Source: Candidatus Thorarchaeota archaeon MP8T_1 (GTDB taxonomy: Archaea; Asgardarchaeota; Thorarchaeia; Thorarchaeales; Thorarchaeaceae). Taken from it: a DNA stretch of 64,000 nucleotides. How positions within the stretch are numbered: position 1 is the first letter of the stretch; each line of letters starts with the position of its first letter. This document shows, piece after piece, positions 26,537 through 35,541 of the stretch. A program made the translations under genes and the position numbers. The DNA lies in NCBI GenBank assembly GCA_002825465.1, contig PJER01000005.1:1-64000 (forward strand), given 5' to 3'. A model generated the notes under the pieces. It was not told where the DNA came from and did no database searches. It saw nothing but the letters and a program-made list of their open reading frames with translations.

Positions 26537-27907
26537 ATGAAAAGTAGATTATCTTCTGAAAATCACATGATACAGGAACCTGTTAGACTTGGTTACATGG
26601 CAAAAATCAGAATGATTAGTCGTGATGCACGATTGACCATCATTTCCTGGATGTTCCTTGCATTTGCCCTAGGTATTCATGATGTGATTTTCAATCTATA
26701 TCTTATTGAAGCTGGGTTCCTAGAAGATTTCATAGGATTCTTTCTCTCGATCTCAATGTTCCTAATTGGCATTCTGGCAATACCTGCAGGTGTGATTGCT
26801 GATAGACATTCTAGAAAGCGAATCATCTTTGCAGGAGGATTAGCAACACTGATTGCTTATGTGATCCAATACTCCACACTCCTTCCATCCGCCCTTCTAT
26901 TCTCACAATTACTTTATGGATTCGGTTCAGGTCTGATAGGCGTGTGCTGGCAGCCATACACAGTGAGTGTAACAACTGAGCGGGAAAGAGTTCATGTTTT
27001 CAGTGTTCGATTTGCATTCTTCCTTGTTGCTAGTCTCTTAGGGTCTCTGATTGGTGGATTCTTGCCAACTCTTTGGACAGTTCTTGGATTTGCCACAAAC
27101 TTGCTCGAGGCATACAAGTACTCATTGTGGATTGCACTTATACCTCTAGCTCTGAGTGTTATGACTATCGCAAAAATGACAGTAGATACACCTCAAGAAA
27201 ACGTGTGTAATACGAAAATAAACGAAATAGAAAAACCTCGACGATTCTATTTTGTCAGCAGATTCTTTACCAACATTCGCCATCGGTCTTTCATAGGCAA
27301 ATATGCACTTGCTTGGACTGCTTCAGGACTTGGTGCAGGGCTGTTTATTCACTTTTTCAATATCTTCTTCAGTAGTGCTTTTGGAGCTGACTCTGCAACA
27401 ATTGGAATCATCTTTGCGATCTACACACTTGTTATTGCTGCTGGAAACTTTGTTTCACCAGCAATTGTCGATCGAGTTGGTAAATTAGGTACGATCATTT
27501 GGTTCCAGGTGCTCTCGATTCCTTTCCTTGCTTTACTTTCATGGTCTCCAATTCTGTCCATTGCAGTTCTTGGATTTGTAGGTCGAGGTCTTGCAATGAA
27601 TATTGCTTGGCCAGTGATGGATGTCTTCTACATGGAGGGTTTGGACAAAGATGAGCAGTCGACTGCAATGGGAGTTATTAACACAGGTGACTCATTGAGT
27701 CGTGCTATTGGAGTGAATATTGGAGGCGTAATGCTAGCCTCTGGCTTCGTAAGAGCTCCTTTTGCATTTGCGATAATTTTCTATGTGGCAAGTATTATCT
27801 TGTTTTACTGGTATTTTGGGAGAAACGACAAAACTCGTATTGAATCATTAGAGGTAGATATCGATGGCTCGGAAAATCGAAGAGCTGAATATTCGCATTC
27901 TGGTTGA
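26537..27907 (+). CDS. MFS transporter
   Basis: A 456-residue 12-helix major facilitator protein. The signature GVIADRHSRKRI occurs in the first half and AIVDRVGKLGT in the second. A 20-residue basic N-terminus precedes helix 1, and a charged loop (about 220-245) joins the halves. ATG 26537 follows AAGAGAAAG; a TTG at 26507 also opens the frame. The C-terminal 44 bases overlap the next gene in another frame, so the two proteins are translationally coupled. Substrate unknown; a link to the pterin-like MBL protein downstream is possible. Confidence 0.78.
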   Translation: MKSRLSSENHMIQEPVRLGYMAKIRMISRDARLTIISWMFLAFALGIHDVIFNLYLIEAGFLEDFIGFFLSISMFLIGILAIPAGVIADRHSRKRIIFAGGLATLIAYVIQYSTLLPSALLFSQLLYGFGSGLIGVCWQPYTVSVTTERERVHVFSVRFAFFLVASLLGSLIGGFLPTLWTVLGFATNLLEAYKYSLWIALIPLALSVMTIAKMTVDTPQENVCNTKINEIEKPRRFYFVSRFFTNIRHRSFIGKYALAWTASGLGAGLFIHFFNIFFSSAFGADSATIGIIFAIYTLVIAAGNFVSPAIVDRVGKLGTIIWFQVLSIPFLALLSWSPILSIAVLGFVGRGLAMNIAWPVMDVFYMEGLDKDEQSTAMGVINTGDSLSRAIGVNIGGVMLASGFVRAPFAFAIIFYVASIILFYWYFGRNDKTRIESLEVDIDGSENRRAEYSHSG

Positions 27908-28754
27908 TAATAAGGTTAACATTGGAAAGCTTATGGGCGAAGCAGGATTTGCCGCTCTTGTGGATGTTTATTACAATGATCAAAGTAGCACGAGACTACT
28001 CTTTGATACAGGTGGAGCTACTCCAGCCTTAGTCCATAATCTTAAGCAAATGGAAATTGACATTTCGACCGTTGATATGATTATTCTTAGTCACGGTCAT
28101 TGGGACCATTCTGGAGGGCTCATGGAAATTCTAGCAAAGAGAGGTAGAAAGATTCCTGTCCTATTGCATCCTAAAGCTCTCGAACCCAAGATATTCACAG
28201 ACGATAAAGGGAAAGAACATCATATCGGAATAAAGGACTATTTTTCTCCAAATGAATTGAATGAGGTAGCAGAAGTAATCTCTGTAGTAAAATCCTACAA
28301 AATCGCGGACAAAATTTGGACCACCGGCGAAATACCCCGTACCAATGATTTCGAAAAGCTCACAGGTCTTTTGGCTAAGATTCATACTATTAAGGATAGG
28401 AAGGGAACTCCCGATCTCATAGAAGATGATCTGTCTTTGATATTTCAAATGAAGGATGATTCAATCGTCATCTTAGCTGGATGTTGCCATTCAGGAATTG
28501 TCAATACGATGAATCATGCAGTTCACATTACTGGCTCGTCCAATATCATCGCAATTATAGGAGGGCTTCATCTTCATGATGCATCGAAGGAACGGCTTGA
28601 GAAAACAATTGAACATTTGAAGGAGTATAGACTCAAAACTCTGTCTCCGTGTCACTGTACAGGCCTTCGTGGTCAAGCTGCTCTGATGTATGCTTTCGAA
28701 GATGTATTCAAAGAAGTTGGTGTGGGTTCACTACTAAAATTTCCATCCGAATGA
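27864..28754 (+). CDS. MBL-fold protein related to pterin-ribofuranosylaminobenzene enzymes
   Basis: A 296-residue metallo-beta-lactamase fold protein with the metal motif SHGHWDHSGG (H77, H79, D81, H82), a later GCCHSGIVN and IGGLHL, and CHCTG near the C-terminus. This set matches the family annotated as 7,8-dihydropterin-6-yl-methyl-4-(beta-D-ribofuranosyl)aminobenzene 5'-phosphate synthase, associated with methanopterin-type cofactors, but many members have unknown roles. ATG 27864 lies inside the upstream MFS gene by 44 bases and the N-terminus ELNIRILVDN is typical, so the long overlap is probably real. Confidence 0.8.
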   Translation: MARKIEELNIRILVDNKVNIGKLMGEAGFAALVDVYYNDQSSTRLLFDTGGATPALVHNLKQMEIDISTVDMIILSHGHWDHSGGLMEILAKRGRKIPVLLHPKALEPKIFTDDKGKEHHIGIKDYFSPNELNEVAEVISVVKSYKIADKIWTTGEIPRTNDFEKLTGLLAKIHTIKDRKGTPDLIEDDLSLIFQMKDDSIVILAGCCHSGIVNTMNHAVHITGSSNIIAIIGGLHLHDASKERLEKTIEHLKEYRLKTLSPCHCTGLRGQAALMYAFEDVFKEVGVGSLLKFPSE

Positions 28755-28755
28755 T

Positions 28756-30006
28756 TCAGAATCTGAAGTAGGAGATAAAGTTCTCAACGGGAAATAGTGC
28801 ATCAAGTTTTCTTGCAGTTTCCTTAGAACATTCAATAAAATTGAGGTCTCTCAAAAACATTGCTGGAGTTCTCCCACACATCACTGAAGATAATGCATAA
28901 GGATTTAGGTGAATATCTGGAGTGATTTTGTCTTCCATTCTTTCTACTCCCAATTTACCATCCTCTACATGGATTCTGAAAATTCCTTCATTCCAGGGAC
29001 ACTGCTCATCTGTCAATTTCAAGACTACCTCTTCATTACATCCTTGTGAAACTCTGATTCCTCCACAGTAATTCTCGAAGTCTATTACGCGCATCATCAT
29101 TTTTCCGGATACTTTTGTTGTCAGTTTCTGAATATTCTGAATATACTCCGGAATTGGAAATTGCGGATCAGAGACCCATCTAATCAATGTGTAATCAGAT
29201 GAAACCTGCTTCACAAGTTCGATAACGGATGGAAGTACACCAAGTGAAGAAAGATAATTCGAATAGATACTCATCGTTTTTCCGTTGTCACCATCCTCAA
29301 AGACTAGCAACGCACATCCAACTGCTTTAGAATTCTCCTCAAATAGGTAGAAATTACCTCGCTCAATAGAACCGACGTGCATCCATGGAAACACAAATAC
29401 TCTTGATCCGAATTGAGCCATTTCCTTTGATAATGCATCTATGATCTTGTGATCTTCAGTATCGGTCAGTTCCCTCTTAGAGATTGATGATTTTCCTTTT
29501 ACATCTCTCAGTGCTTCAGGTGGAAATTCGAATATAGAATATGTTTCAGCAAGTGCATACCCGAGTCGCTCGTATGCATTTTGAGCACCTGGATACGGCG
29601 ATGGTTCCAGAATTGATAATACTAATCCCTTCTCCTTCATATCTCTAAATGCAGTCTTGTAGATACTCTTGAGAATACCTCTCTTTCTATATTCCTCAGC
29701 TGTCGCAACTGCCCAGACTCCTGCGATAGGAACTTCCTTTCCCCTGATTATGTCATTGGAATTTCCAAAGAAAGCAAGATTCGCCACTACTTTGTCATTT
29801 ATTGTGGCGACAAAATTCCAATCATTATTTTCTGGTCTGTTCATATATTTCTCCCAAGACTCAATCCAGCTATCTTGAAGAATACCCATATCTCCGAATG
29901 TCTTTACAAGCAATTGAACTGATTTTTCTCGATCTTCTTCTCTTGCTTCTCTGATAATAAACATGCATTGCACCGAGGAAAATGAGTGTGATACTGTATT
30001 ATTCAT
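28756..30006 (-). CDS. Eis-like acetyltransferase with SCP2-type C-terminal domain
   Basis: A 416-residue protein. Residues about 15-160 form a GNAT domain (IREAREED, then VAGVWAV-like strand IAGVWAVAT, acetyl-CoA loop EEYRKRGILKSIYK). A second divergent GNAT-like half follows, and the final 100 residues (EGIFRIHVEDGKLGVERM...DIHLNPYALSSVMCGRTP) look like the sterol-carrier-like domain that closes Eis family acetyltransferases. Such enzymes acetylate lysines or aminoglycosides. ATG 30006 is given; ATG 29964 directly before the GNAT domain is equally good since neither has a clear ribosome site. Confidence 0.75.
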   Translation of the reverse strand: MNNTVSHSFSSVQCMFIIREAREEDREKSVQLLVKTFGDMGILQDSWIESWEKYMNRPENNDWNFVATINDKVVANLAFFGNSNDIIRGKEVPIAGVWAVATAEEYRKRGILKSIYKTAFRDMKEKGLVLSILEPSPYPGAQNAYERLGYALAETYSIFEFPPEALRDVKGKSSISKRELTDTEDHKIIDALSKEMAQFGSRVFVFPWMHVGSIERGNFYLFEENSKAVGCALLVFEDGDNGKTMSIYSNYLSSLGVLPSVIELVKQVSSDYTLIRWVSDPQFPIPEYIQNIQKLTTKVSGKMMMRVIDFENYCGGIRVSQGCNEEVVLKLTDEQCPWNEGIFRIHVEDGKLGVERMEDKITPDIHLNPYALSSVMCGRTPAMFLRDLNFIECSKETARKLDALFPVENFISYFRF

Positions 30007-30111
30007 TTTATGGTCAACGTTAATTATCTATAATTGGATTAGATGGAGGAAGGAGCACACTACCTCTCGCCCCTTCCCTTTCATGGAGAAAACAAACCTT
30101 GTCTGAATAAA

Positions 30112-30603
30112 CTAATTGATCTGGAATATGCTCTCTGAATAGCCTAATCCATAGATGCCGCCTGTCCAATCAACCAAGCCAATAGTATGTATCTTATGTC
30201 CAACGAGATCTGACCAATCTCCAGTCGCCACAACTACTCTCCCGTTTATTGTGTATTGATTAATCGCATAAACAAATGTACCATCGTGTGTACCTTGGAT
30301 ATAGTCACCATCGTCCCAATCAATCCACCAGATACCCCAGAATTTTTGCACTTTTGGACTATCTTCGGGACCTAAGAACTCTGCTCCTAGATTGTACCAG
30401 TAAAATGCACCATGTTCTCCATCCTCTGCCCAGACATCACCAATCCATGTAGGATTCTCTTCGCTCCAAGGTGGAAGGTTGACTGATGATGCAGTCTCCC
30501 ATCGTAGTGGCTTTAATGCACTGACTTGTGATGTTGAAAAGAGCGCGATTACAAAGACTGCTATCAGAAATGCAACACCAATTCTTTTGGATCTATTCAC
30601 CAT
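30112..30603 (-). CDS. Small secreted protein
   Basis: A 163-residue protein with a textbook signal peptide: NRSKR, a hydrophobic core VAFLIAVFVIALFSTS, and a likely cleavage after QVSA at residue 29. The mature part is rich in Trp, Tyr, Asp and Gly (for example FWGIWWIDWDDGDY), suggesting a compact beta protein that may bind carbohydrate or another polymer. No family recognised. A strong AAGGAGGTGA lies just before the ATG. It diverges from the gingipain-like protease across a 224-base A+T-rich gap. Confidence 0.7.
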   Translation of the reverse strand: MVNRSKRIGVAFLIAVFVIALFSTSQVSALKPLRWETASSVNLPPWSEENPTWIGDVWAEDGEHGAFYWYNLGAEFLGPEDSPKVQKFWGIWWIDWDDGDYIQGTHDGTFVYAINQYTINGRVVVATGDWSDLVGHKIHTIGLVDWTGGIYGLGYSESIFQIN

Positions 30604-30641
30604 TTCTCACCTCCTTCTCGGTATTGCTCATAATGTATGAT

Positions 30642-30668
30642 GTAATATGTAATAAATATTACGTAATA
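30642..30668. repeat. Three GTAATA repeats with a palindrome between two secretion genes
   Basis: GTAATA occurs at 30642-30647, 30649-30654 and 30663-30668, and GTAATA-AA-TATTAC (30649-30662) is a perfect inverted repeat. It lies 39-65 bases upstream of the small secreted protein start, where a TATA box or regulator site is expected. The rest of this 224-base gap shows nothing else definite apart from an AGGGGTG ribosome site for the protease. Confidence 0.4.
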
Positions 30669-30827
30669 AATTTTTACTCGAACAAAATGCCTTGAAGAAT
30701 ATTATGTTGCACAAATGCTTTATCCAATTTCATCCACTGTATGTATCAAAAGAGCAGAACTATTGATTCCTTAATTCCAACTTCAGATACGGCAATAATC
30801 GGGTTTGACTCTTAGGGGTGTATCTAA

Positions 30828-33374
30828 TTGGTAAAAACAAAGTTCATTGCTTTCATGTTTTCATTTCTACTGTTATTCATCCAAATTGGTCCTACAGTCA
30901 GTGCTCAAGAATATGTTGAGCCTGTTGATCTCCTCATTATCACTCATATCAATTTCAAAACCGAATGTGAAAGACTTTCTACTTGGAAAAATAGCACAGG
31001 GATGACCTCTGTAGTTGTATCCTGGCAGGAATTCATATCGCCATATTCTGGCGCTGATATACCTGAGAGGATAAAGAGAGGTATTGCGGATTGGCAACAT
31101 CGTTATAGAATAAAGTATGTTTTATTGATGGGTGACAGTGATGTTGTACCTGTCAAATATATCACCATGGATTGGAATTGCCATACGCCAGAACCAGACA
31201 AAATCAGCGCTTCTGATGTAGTGTTCAGTGCTTCTGATCTTTACTATGCAGATTTGTACAATTCAAGCGAAGACTTTGCTGATTGGGACTATGATAAGAA
31301 CGGTTACTATGGAGAACTCTTGGGGGCTTGGAAATTCACAGGAATAGAGCCAATTAATTATGACCGTCTTGATATGTTTCCTGACGTTGCAGTTGGAAGA
31401 GTTCCAGCATCTTCAGCAGAAGAAGTACGTAATTATATTGACAAAGTGATTAGTTATGAGACTAATGCAGACATCCAATCCTCAAGTTGGTTGAGAGAAG
31501 CACTATTGGTGGCGAATGGTGTGAATGATCTTGACCAGTATGTCCTGTCAGGCAATGTTGGTGCAGACCTAGTTTCATTCGGATACACCAATACTATGTT
31601 CTTCGATGTTGATATGCTGAATCTCCCAAGACCCTATTCATACAGACCAAACAACATCATGATTACAAATGAACTGAACTATGGAAAGGGATATGTGAAT
31701 TTCGCAGGACATGGAAATCCTGGTCACCTCCCATCATTTGGTCCTGATGGAAATGACTACAGTGTTTGGTTCTCTTATTCAATTGGGGGTCAATTCAATA
31801 CCTCAATACTCGGACGAAATTCATTCTGTTTTGGAGAAAAGGGTCTTCCGATGGTTGGCAACTTTGATGGAGATAACGAAACGGAACTGTACTTTTTTGA
31901 TTGGAATGGTACTCTTACAACATCAATAGCTCCGTTAACTACTCATAGTTATGATCTCTATCCCTATTTTAAACCAACACCAGGATTCCCTAAGATAGGT
32001 GATTTCGACGGTGACAACCAAGACGATCTAGTCCAGGTAAATATTACGAGTGGAGAGGTATATGTATGTACAGCGAATCCATCGTCCCCATGGTACACAA
32101 CTACTTCAGTATGGACGACTAGCTTTCTAACAAGTAGCTATTCTTGGTATGTAGCGGACTTCAATGGTGATTCATTAGATGATATTGCATATCGTGATGG
32201 CACTCAATTTCAGGTAGCGAGATCAACCGGGAGTGGATTCATGCCAACAGTTCCTATGTTTGATGGATTGGGTGCGGATGAGATCATCGTTCCAGGTGAT
32301 TTCGATGGAGATACAAATGATGATATTGCTCTCGTCGATGCTTTTACTGGGGATGTACGTGTAGCCACTTCAAATGGACAACTAATGGAGATTGACACAT
32401 CATTCAATTATGGCGGCTTCTGTCCTGGCGATATTCCATATGGTGCCAGGATAATGTCAGGAGATTGTCAAGGTTATGGACATGACAGTCTTATTCTTTT
32501 TCTCAAGGATTCAAGAATAGGAGGAAGGAGAAGTGATGCTTCAGGGACAAATTGGGAATTGGGGGATGTCTATGTGCTTGCATCTGATGGAATTGGTTGG
32601 TGTGCATGTACTGTATGGCATGAGGAATTCTGTCTTGGTGATAAGAATCCTGTAGTAGGGGATTTCAATGGTGATGGTAAGGATGATATCGGTTTCTTCA
32701 ATCGATATGCTTGGATTGATCCCTTTGACAATCTTAGAAACAAAGACATGTATCCAATAATCTTCGCAGCCTCCTGTAGCACAGCAGAATACGCAATAAT
32801 ACCGCCATGGAGTGATTATGTAGATGATGATACATTGTCAGACCAGATTGGAAGTAATAATGGCCATTTGTTTGCTTACAATATTTATCATGGGGAAACA
32901 GTACGTCTCGCTCCTGCACCTTACTCATTGCAGGACATTGATGTAGGTTGCATTATGGAGCGATTTCTAGTTCAGTCCAACATAAGTGGAGCAATAGCAT
33001 ATATTGGAGGAGTGGAAGTTCTCCAAACGTATATTAATGACCTCAATAGGTATTTCGTAGAGGCATATGTGAGTGGCGAAAACATCCTTGGTGAAATGTG
33101 GAATGATGCTCTAGATGCATATCTAACTGCTAAAGGATTTGGCGGCGGTGAACATGCCAAATATGCTTCTGGTTGGGGTGATGTTGCTGAATATCACCAC
33201 CCGTCAAAAGTCACACTTTTTGGTGACCCATCGTTGAGAGTCTTCGATACACCTGAACCTACAACTCCCCCACCAATAATAATAACTCCTACTACTATCG
33301 TTTTTGTCATTGGCGGAAGTGTTGCAGCCATAGGAATCATTTTTCTCATCAGACGTTTGCGTTTAAGACGATAG
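30828..33374 (+). CDS. Gingipain-like (C25/caspase-fold) surface protease with inserted beta-propeller
   Basis: An 848-residue secreted protein. A signal peptide (1-26) starts at TTG with AGGGGTG upstream. Residues 30-300 resemble the C25 peptidase fold: DLLIITH, VLLMGDSDVVP, DVAVGRVPASS, and NFAGHGNPG with likely catalytic H295. The nucleophile region FAASCSTAEY (C650) comes 355 residues later. Between them are DxDGDxxD calcium-type repeats typical of FG-GAP/VCBS propeller blades (at about 344, 391, 443, 490 and 611, with a degenerate one near 545). After C650 come IGGVEVL and LFGDPSLRVF, also C25-like, then a Pro/Thr linker and a C-terminal helix with RRLRLRR anchor. Confidence 0.78.
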   Translation: MVKTKFIAFMFSFLLLFIQIGPTVSAQEYVEPVDLLIITHINFKTECERLSTWKNSTGMTSVVVSWQEFISPYSGADIPERIKRGIADWQHRYRIKYVLLMGDSDVVPVKYITMDWNCHTPEPDKISASDVVFSASDLYYADLYNSSEDFADWDYDKNGYYGELLGAWKFTGIEPINYDRLDMFPDVAVGRVPASSAEEVRNYIDKVISYETNADIQSSSWLREALLVANGVNDLDQYVLSGNVGADLVSFGYTNTMFFDVDMLNLPRPYSYRPNNIMITNELNYGKGYVNFAGHGNPGHLPSFGPDGNDYSVWFSYSIGGQFNTSILGRNSFCFGEKGLPMVGNFDGDNETELYFFDWNGTLTTSIAPLTTHSYDLYPYFKPTPGFPKIGDFDGDNQDDLVQVNITSGEVYVCTANPSSPWYTTTSVWTTSFLTSSYSWYVADFNGDSLDDIAYRDGTQFQVARSTGSGFMPTVPMFDGLGADEIIVPGDFDGDTNDDIALVDAFTGDVRVATSNGQLMEIDTSFNYGGFCPGDIPYGARIMSGDCQGYGHDSLILFLKDSRIGGRRSDASGTNWELGDVYVLASDGIGWCACTVWHEEFCLGDKNPVVGDFNGDGKDDIGFFNRYAWIDPFDNLRNKDMYPIIFAASCSTAEYAIIPPWSDYVDDDTLSDQIGSNNGHLFAYNIYHGETVRLAPAPYSLQDIDVGCIMERFLVQSNISGAIAYIGGVEVLQTYINDLNRYFVEAYVSGENILGEMWNDALDAYLTAKGFGGGEHAKYASGWGDVAEYHHPSKVTLFGDPSLRVFDTPEPTTPPPIIITPTTIVFVIGGSVAAIGIIFLIRRLRLRR

Positions 33375-33401
33375 GACTGATGAGATTAGCAAGAACTTCA
33401 G

Positions 33402-33893
33402 CTATTTTCCAAAGAAGTCCTTGAATGGAATAACGATTGCTAGTAGCCAAATTATCAACCCAAGGACAAATGTCATCATACTGATTGCGAAATAGCCAAT
33501 GTAAACCCTATAGCCGAGGAATATTCCCCAGAACATGCCACCAGTGATGAGCAATGCCCACCAAGCCCATTTCTCACCTACTTCATAACCCTTCTTTGTT
33601 ATGAACAGAAATTGTATGGATGATACCAACATCACAAATCCAATCAACCTCTTCGTGATTATGTATATCTCACCATACACAGGATTTGCAGCCAAATAGT
33701 CTGGAAACGCCTCACCTGTGTAGAACAGGAAGTCGCTCACAAACCCAATCTCAGTTATCAAGATCCAAAGTATGGATACTATAAGGGCAAAGAACGACAT
33801 GAAGAACATCAATGCTGTTCCTAACTTCAGAGTCTTCTCTGTAATTTTAATCTCCTCCTCGCGATATCTGCCCGAAAGAATTGGCAGTGGCAT
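33402..33893 (-). CDS. Four-helix membrane protein
   Basis: A 163-residue integral membrane protein with helices at about 23-48, 84-98, 110-130 and 135-158. The region between the first and second helices (FVSDFLFYTGEAFPDYLAAN) is probably outside. ATG at 33893. No family recognised. It converges on the protease gene and ends 28 bases from it. Paralogous in style to the small membrane protein at 53255-53641, though I see no convincing sequence similarity. Confidence 0.55.
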   Translation of the reverse strand: MPLPILSGRYREEEIKITEKTLKLGTALMFFMSFFALIVSILWILITEIGFVSDFLFYTGEAFPDYLAANPVYGEIYIITKRLIGFVMLVSSIQFLFITKKGYEVGEKWAWWALLITGGMFWGIFLGYRVYIGYFAISMMTFVLGLIIWLLAIVIPFKDFFGK

Positions 33894-33955
33894 AGAATGA
33901 GGATGACCTTAGATAAGAGTTTTTTCAGATGCATCTTAATTATGATTGATTTGAA

Positions 33956-34621
33956 TTATGGGTAGCTGATTTCCCAAGTTGGTTCAAATTCATGAATCAT
34001 ACCTAGGAGTTCATTGTACCCGTCTGTGGACATGTAAAGAGTTGGGTCTCTCCATTCGTTATTTTGAACAACACCAAAATGAATATGCGCCCCATCCCCA
34101 GCAAGAAGGAATTTTGCTATTACATCTCCTTTAGCTACCCAGGTACCAACCTCGAAATTGAACATTTCCACTTGTTGTGTTTGTTCTTCAGTAGAGTTGG
34201 TCCATGGTTCGAACCCATAGACCAACCTGACAGTAGCATTGAATCTTATCATTACATTGATTGTATATCGATGTTGAGCTTCAGGTCCCCAATCATTTAG
34301 AGTAATCTCTTCAACCAAACCTGGTGCAGCTGCAATGACATCAGAGTCATTATAATAAGCATAGTCAATTCCATTATGGATGAAACCCCATGGGCAGGCT
34401 GTCGATTCACTATATGCTTCGTTGAAGGACCTAATATCCGACCTGTTGGAATATATCACTCCCATGTTGTCTAGAACACTTGGGTCATACCGTCCCTCGG
34501 TGTCAAATGCATTTTCGTTGATATCATTCATCTGATATAGAACAACAGCAACCCCGGCAATGATAATGACTAGAATGAGAATAATCGCAGCTTTCCTCAA
34601 GTTTTCAACCTCGAAACGCAT
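33956..34621 (-). CDS. Membrane-anchored M23/LytM-like metallopeptidase
   Basis: A 221-residue protein with a transmembrane anchor (about 11-30) and an outside domain of the M23 (LytM) fold. The zinc ligands are intact: H82 and D86 in HNGIDYAY, and H179 plus H181 in AHIHFGV. AAAPGLVEEI and GTWVAKGDVIAKF also follow the family. M23 enzymes cleave glycine-rich or peptidoglycan peptides; archaea lack murein, so the target may be a surface protein or pseudomurein-like or bacterial material. ATG 34621 is preferred: a longer frame to 34768 would overlap the start of the divergent PAP2 gene. Confidence 0.75.
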   Translation of the reverse strand: MRFEVENLRKAAIILILVIIIAGVAVVLYQMNDINENAFDTEGRYDPSVLDNMGVIYSNRSDIRSFNEAYSESTACPWGFIHNGIDYAYYNDSDVIAAAPGLVEEITLNDWGPEAQHRYTINVMIRFNATVRLVYGFEPWTNSTEEQTQQVEMFNFEVGTWVAKGDVIAKFLLAGDGAHIHFGVVQNNEWRDPTLYMSTDGYNELLGMIHEFEPTWEISYP

Positions 34622-34748
34622 TGATAGTAATTGTTTTTTGAGTGTAGTGAGATGATATAATCTCTCCGCGATTGAAGTAAATCCTAATTCAACCCACTCT
34701 TCTAGCAGAAGAAAGAGATTTCTAGTCGTATATCTATTTGATTGTAAC

Positions 34749-35480
34749 ATGGTCGAATCCGGTATCAAGCAATATGCTTGGATTCTCTACGGTATCGTTA
34801 GTATTCTCATTATTCTGGGAGTTTCATTACTATATGATACAGTTGCAACAATATCGACATCTCTACATACGCCAGTGACCCTGGCTACACCTTTAGATCT
34901 TTCAATTCCTCTGATTCCTGAAATGATCATTATCTACTGGTATGTATTCTACTCATTCCTATTCTTCAGTTACTTCTATTTCGCATTTGTACATCGTGAG
35001 TACAGAAATGCCTTGGTCCTTGCCTATGTGCTCGTTAACATAGTTGCCTATCTCATCTATCTTGTCTTTCCTGTCTTGGGACCTGACCGACTAGTTACTG
35101 GGACTGATTTCTTCTCCTTACAAGTTCAGGCTCTATACAATGGCGACGTGCATGTTAATTGCTTCCCTAGTCTGCATGGATCCACATCGCTTCTTACTGC
35201 CTTTGCTCTCTGGAGAGCGAAAAAGGAGTATGGATATCTCTCATGGCCAATTGCCATAGCAGTCATGGTTTCGACACTCTTTGTCAGGCAGCATTGGATA
35301 GCTGATCAGATTCTGGCAGCACTCATCACGTTACCTATTGCATATGTTGTCTTCAACCGATTCAGGTACACAAAGGTGCCTCAGTCAACAACAGTAGTTC
35401 ATCGATGGCAGGTGCTTGTCTCTCTTGCTGCTGGTCTCTTCTTCATGGTACTCTATCTGTGGGCATTCTATCTAATGTGA
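34749..35480 (+). CDS. PAP2-superfamily lipid phosphatase or transferase
   Basis: A 243-residue six-helix protein of the phosphatidic acid phosphatase type 2 superfamily. The active site motifs are FPSLHGST (H143) and VRQHWIADQ (H182, D186), placed as in the PAP2_3/inositolphosphotransferase branch. A lone R preceding the second motif is replaced by V-R. It would act on prenyl or archaeal phospholipid phosphates in the membrane. ATG at 34749; transcription diverges from the M23 gene across 127 bases. Confidence 0.85.
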   Translation: MVESGIKQYAWILYGIVSILIILGVSLLYDTVATISTSLHTPVTLATPLDLSIPLIPEMIIIYWYVFYSFLFFSYFYFAFVHREYRNALVLAYVLVNIVAYLIYLVFPVLGPDRLVTGTDFFSLQVQALYNGDVHVNCFPSLHGSTSLLTAFALWRAKKEYGYLSWPIAIAVMVSTLFVRQHWIADQILAALITLPIAYVVFNRFRYTKVPQSTTVVHRWQVLVSLAAGLFFMVLYLWAFYLM

Positions 35481-35541
35481 GCCTACAACCATAAACAAAT
35501 GCATCAGTTAAGGTACTTTCAGCCATTCACGTTAGTAGATC

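Noticed and set aside
30642..30668. GTAATA repeats as an origin or CRISPR-like array
   Set aside because: Only three six-base copies occur in an A+T-rich promoter gap with uneven spacing; this is best seen as promoter sequence.
34204..34216. GGTTCGAACC sequence like a tRNA T-loop
   Set aside because: It lies inside the M23-like coding frame (VYGFEPW region) and no acceptor or anticodon stem fits around it.
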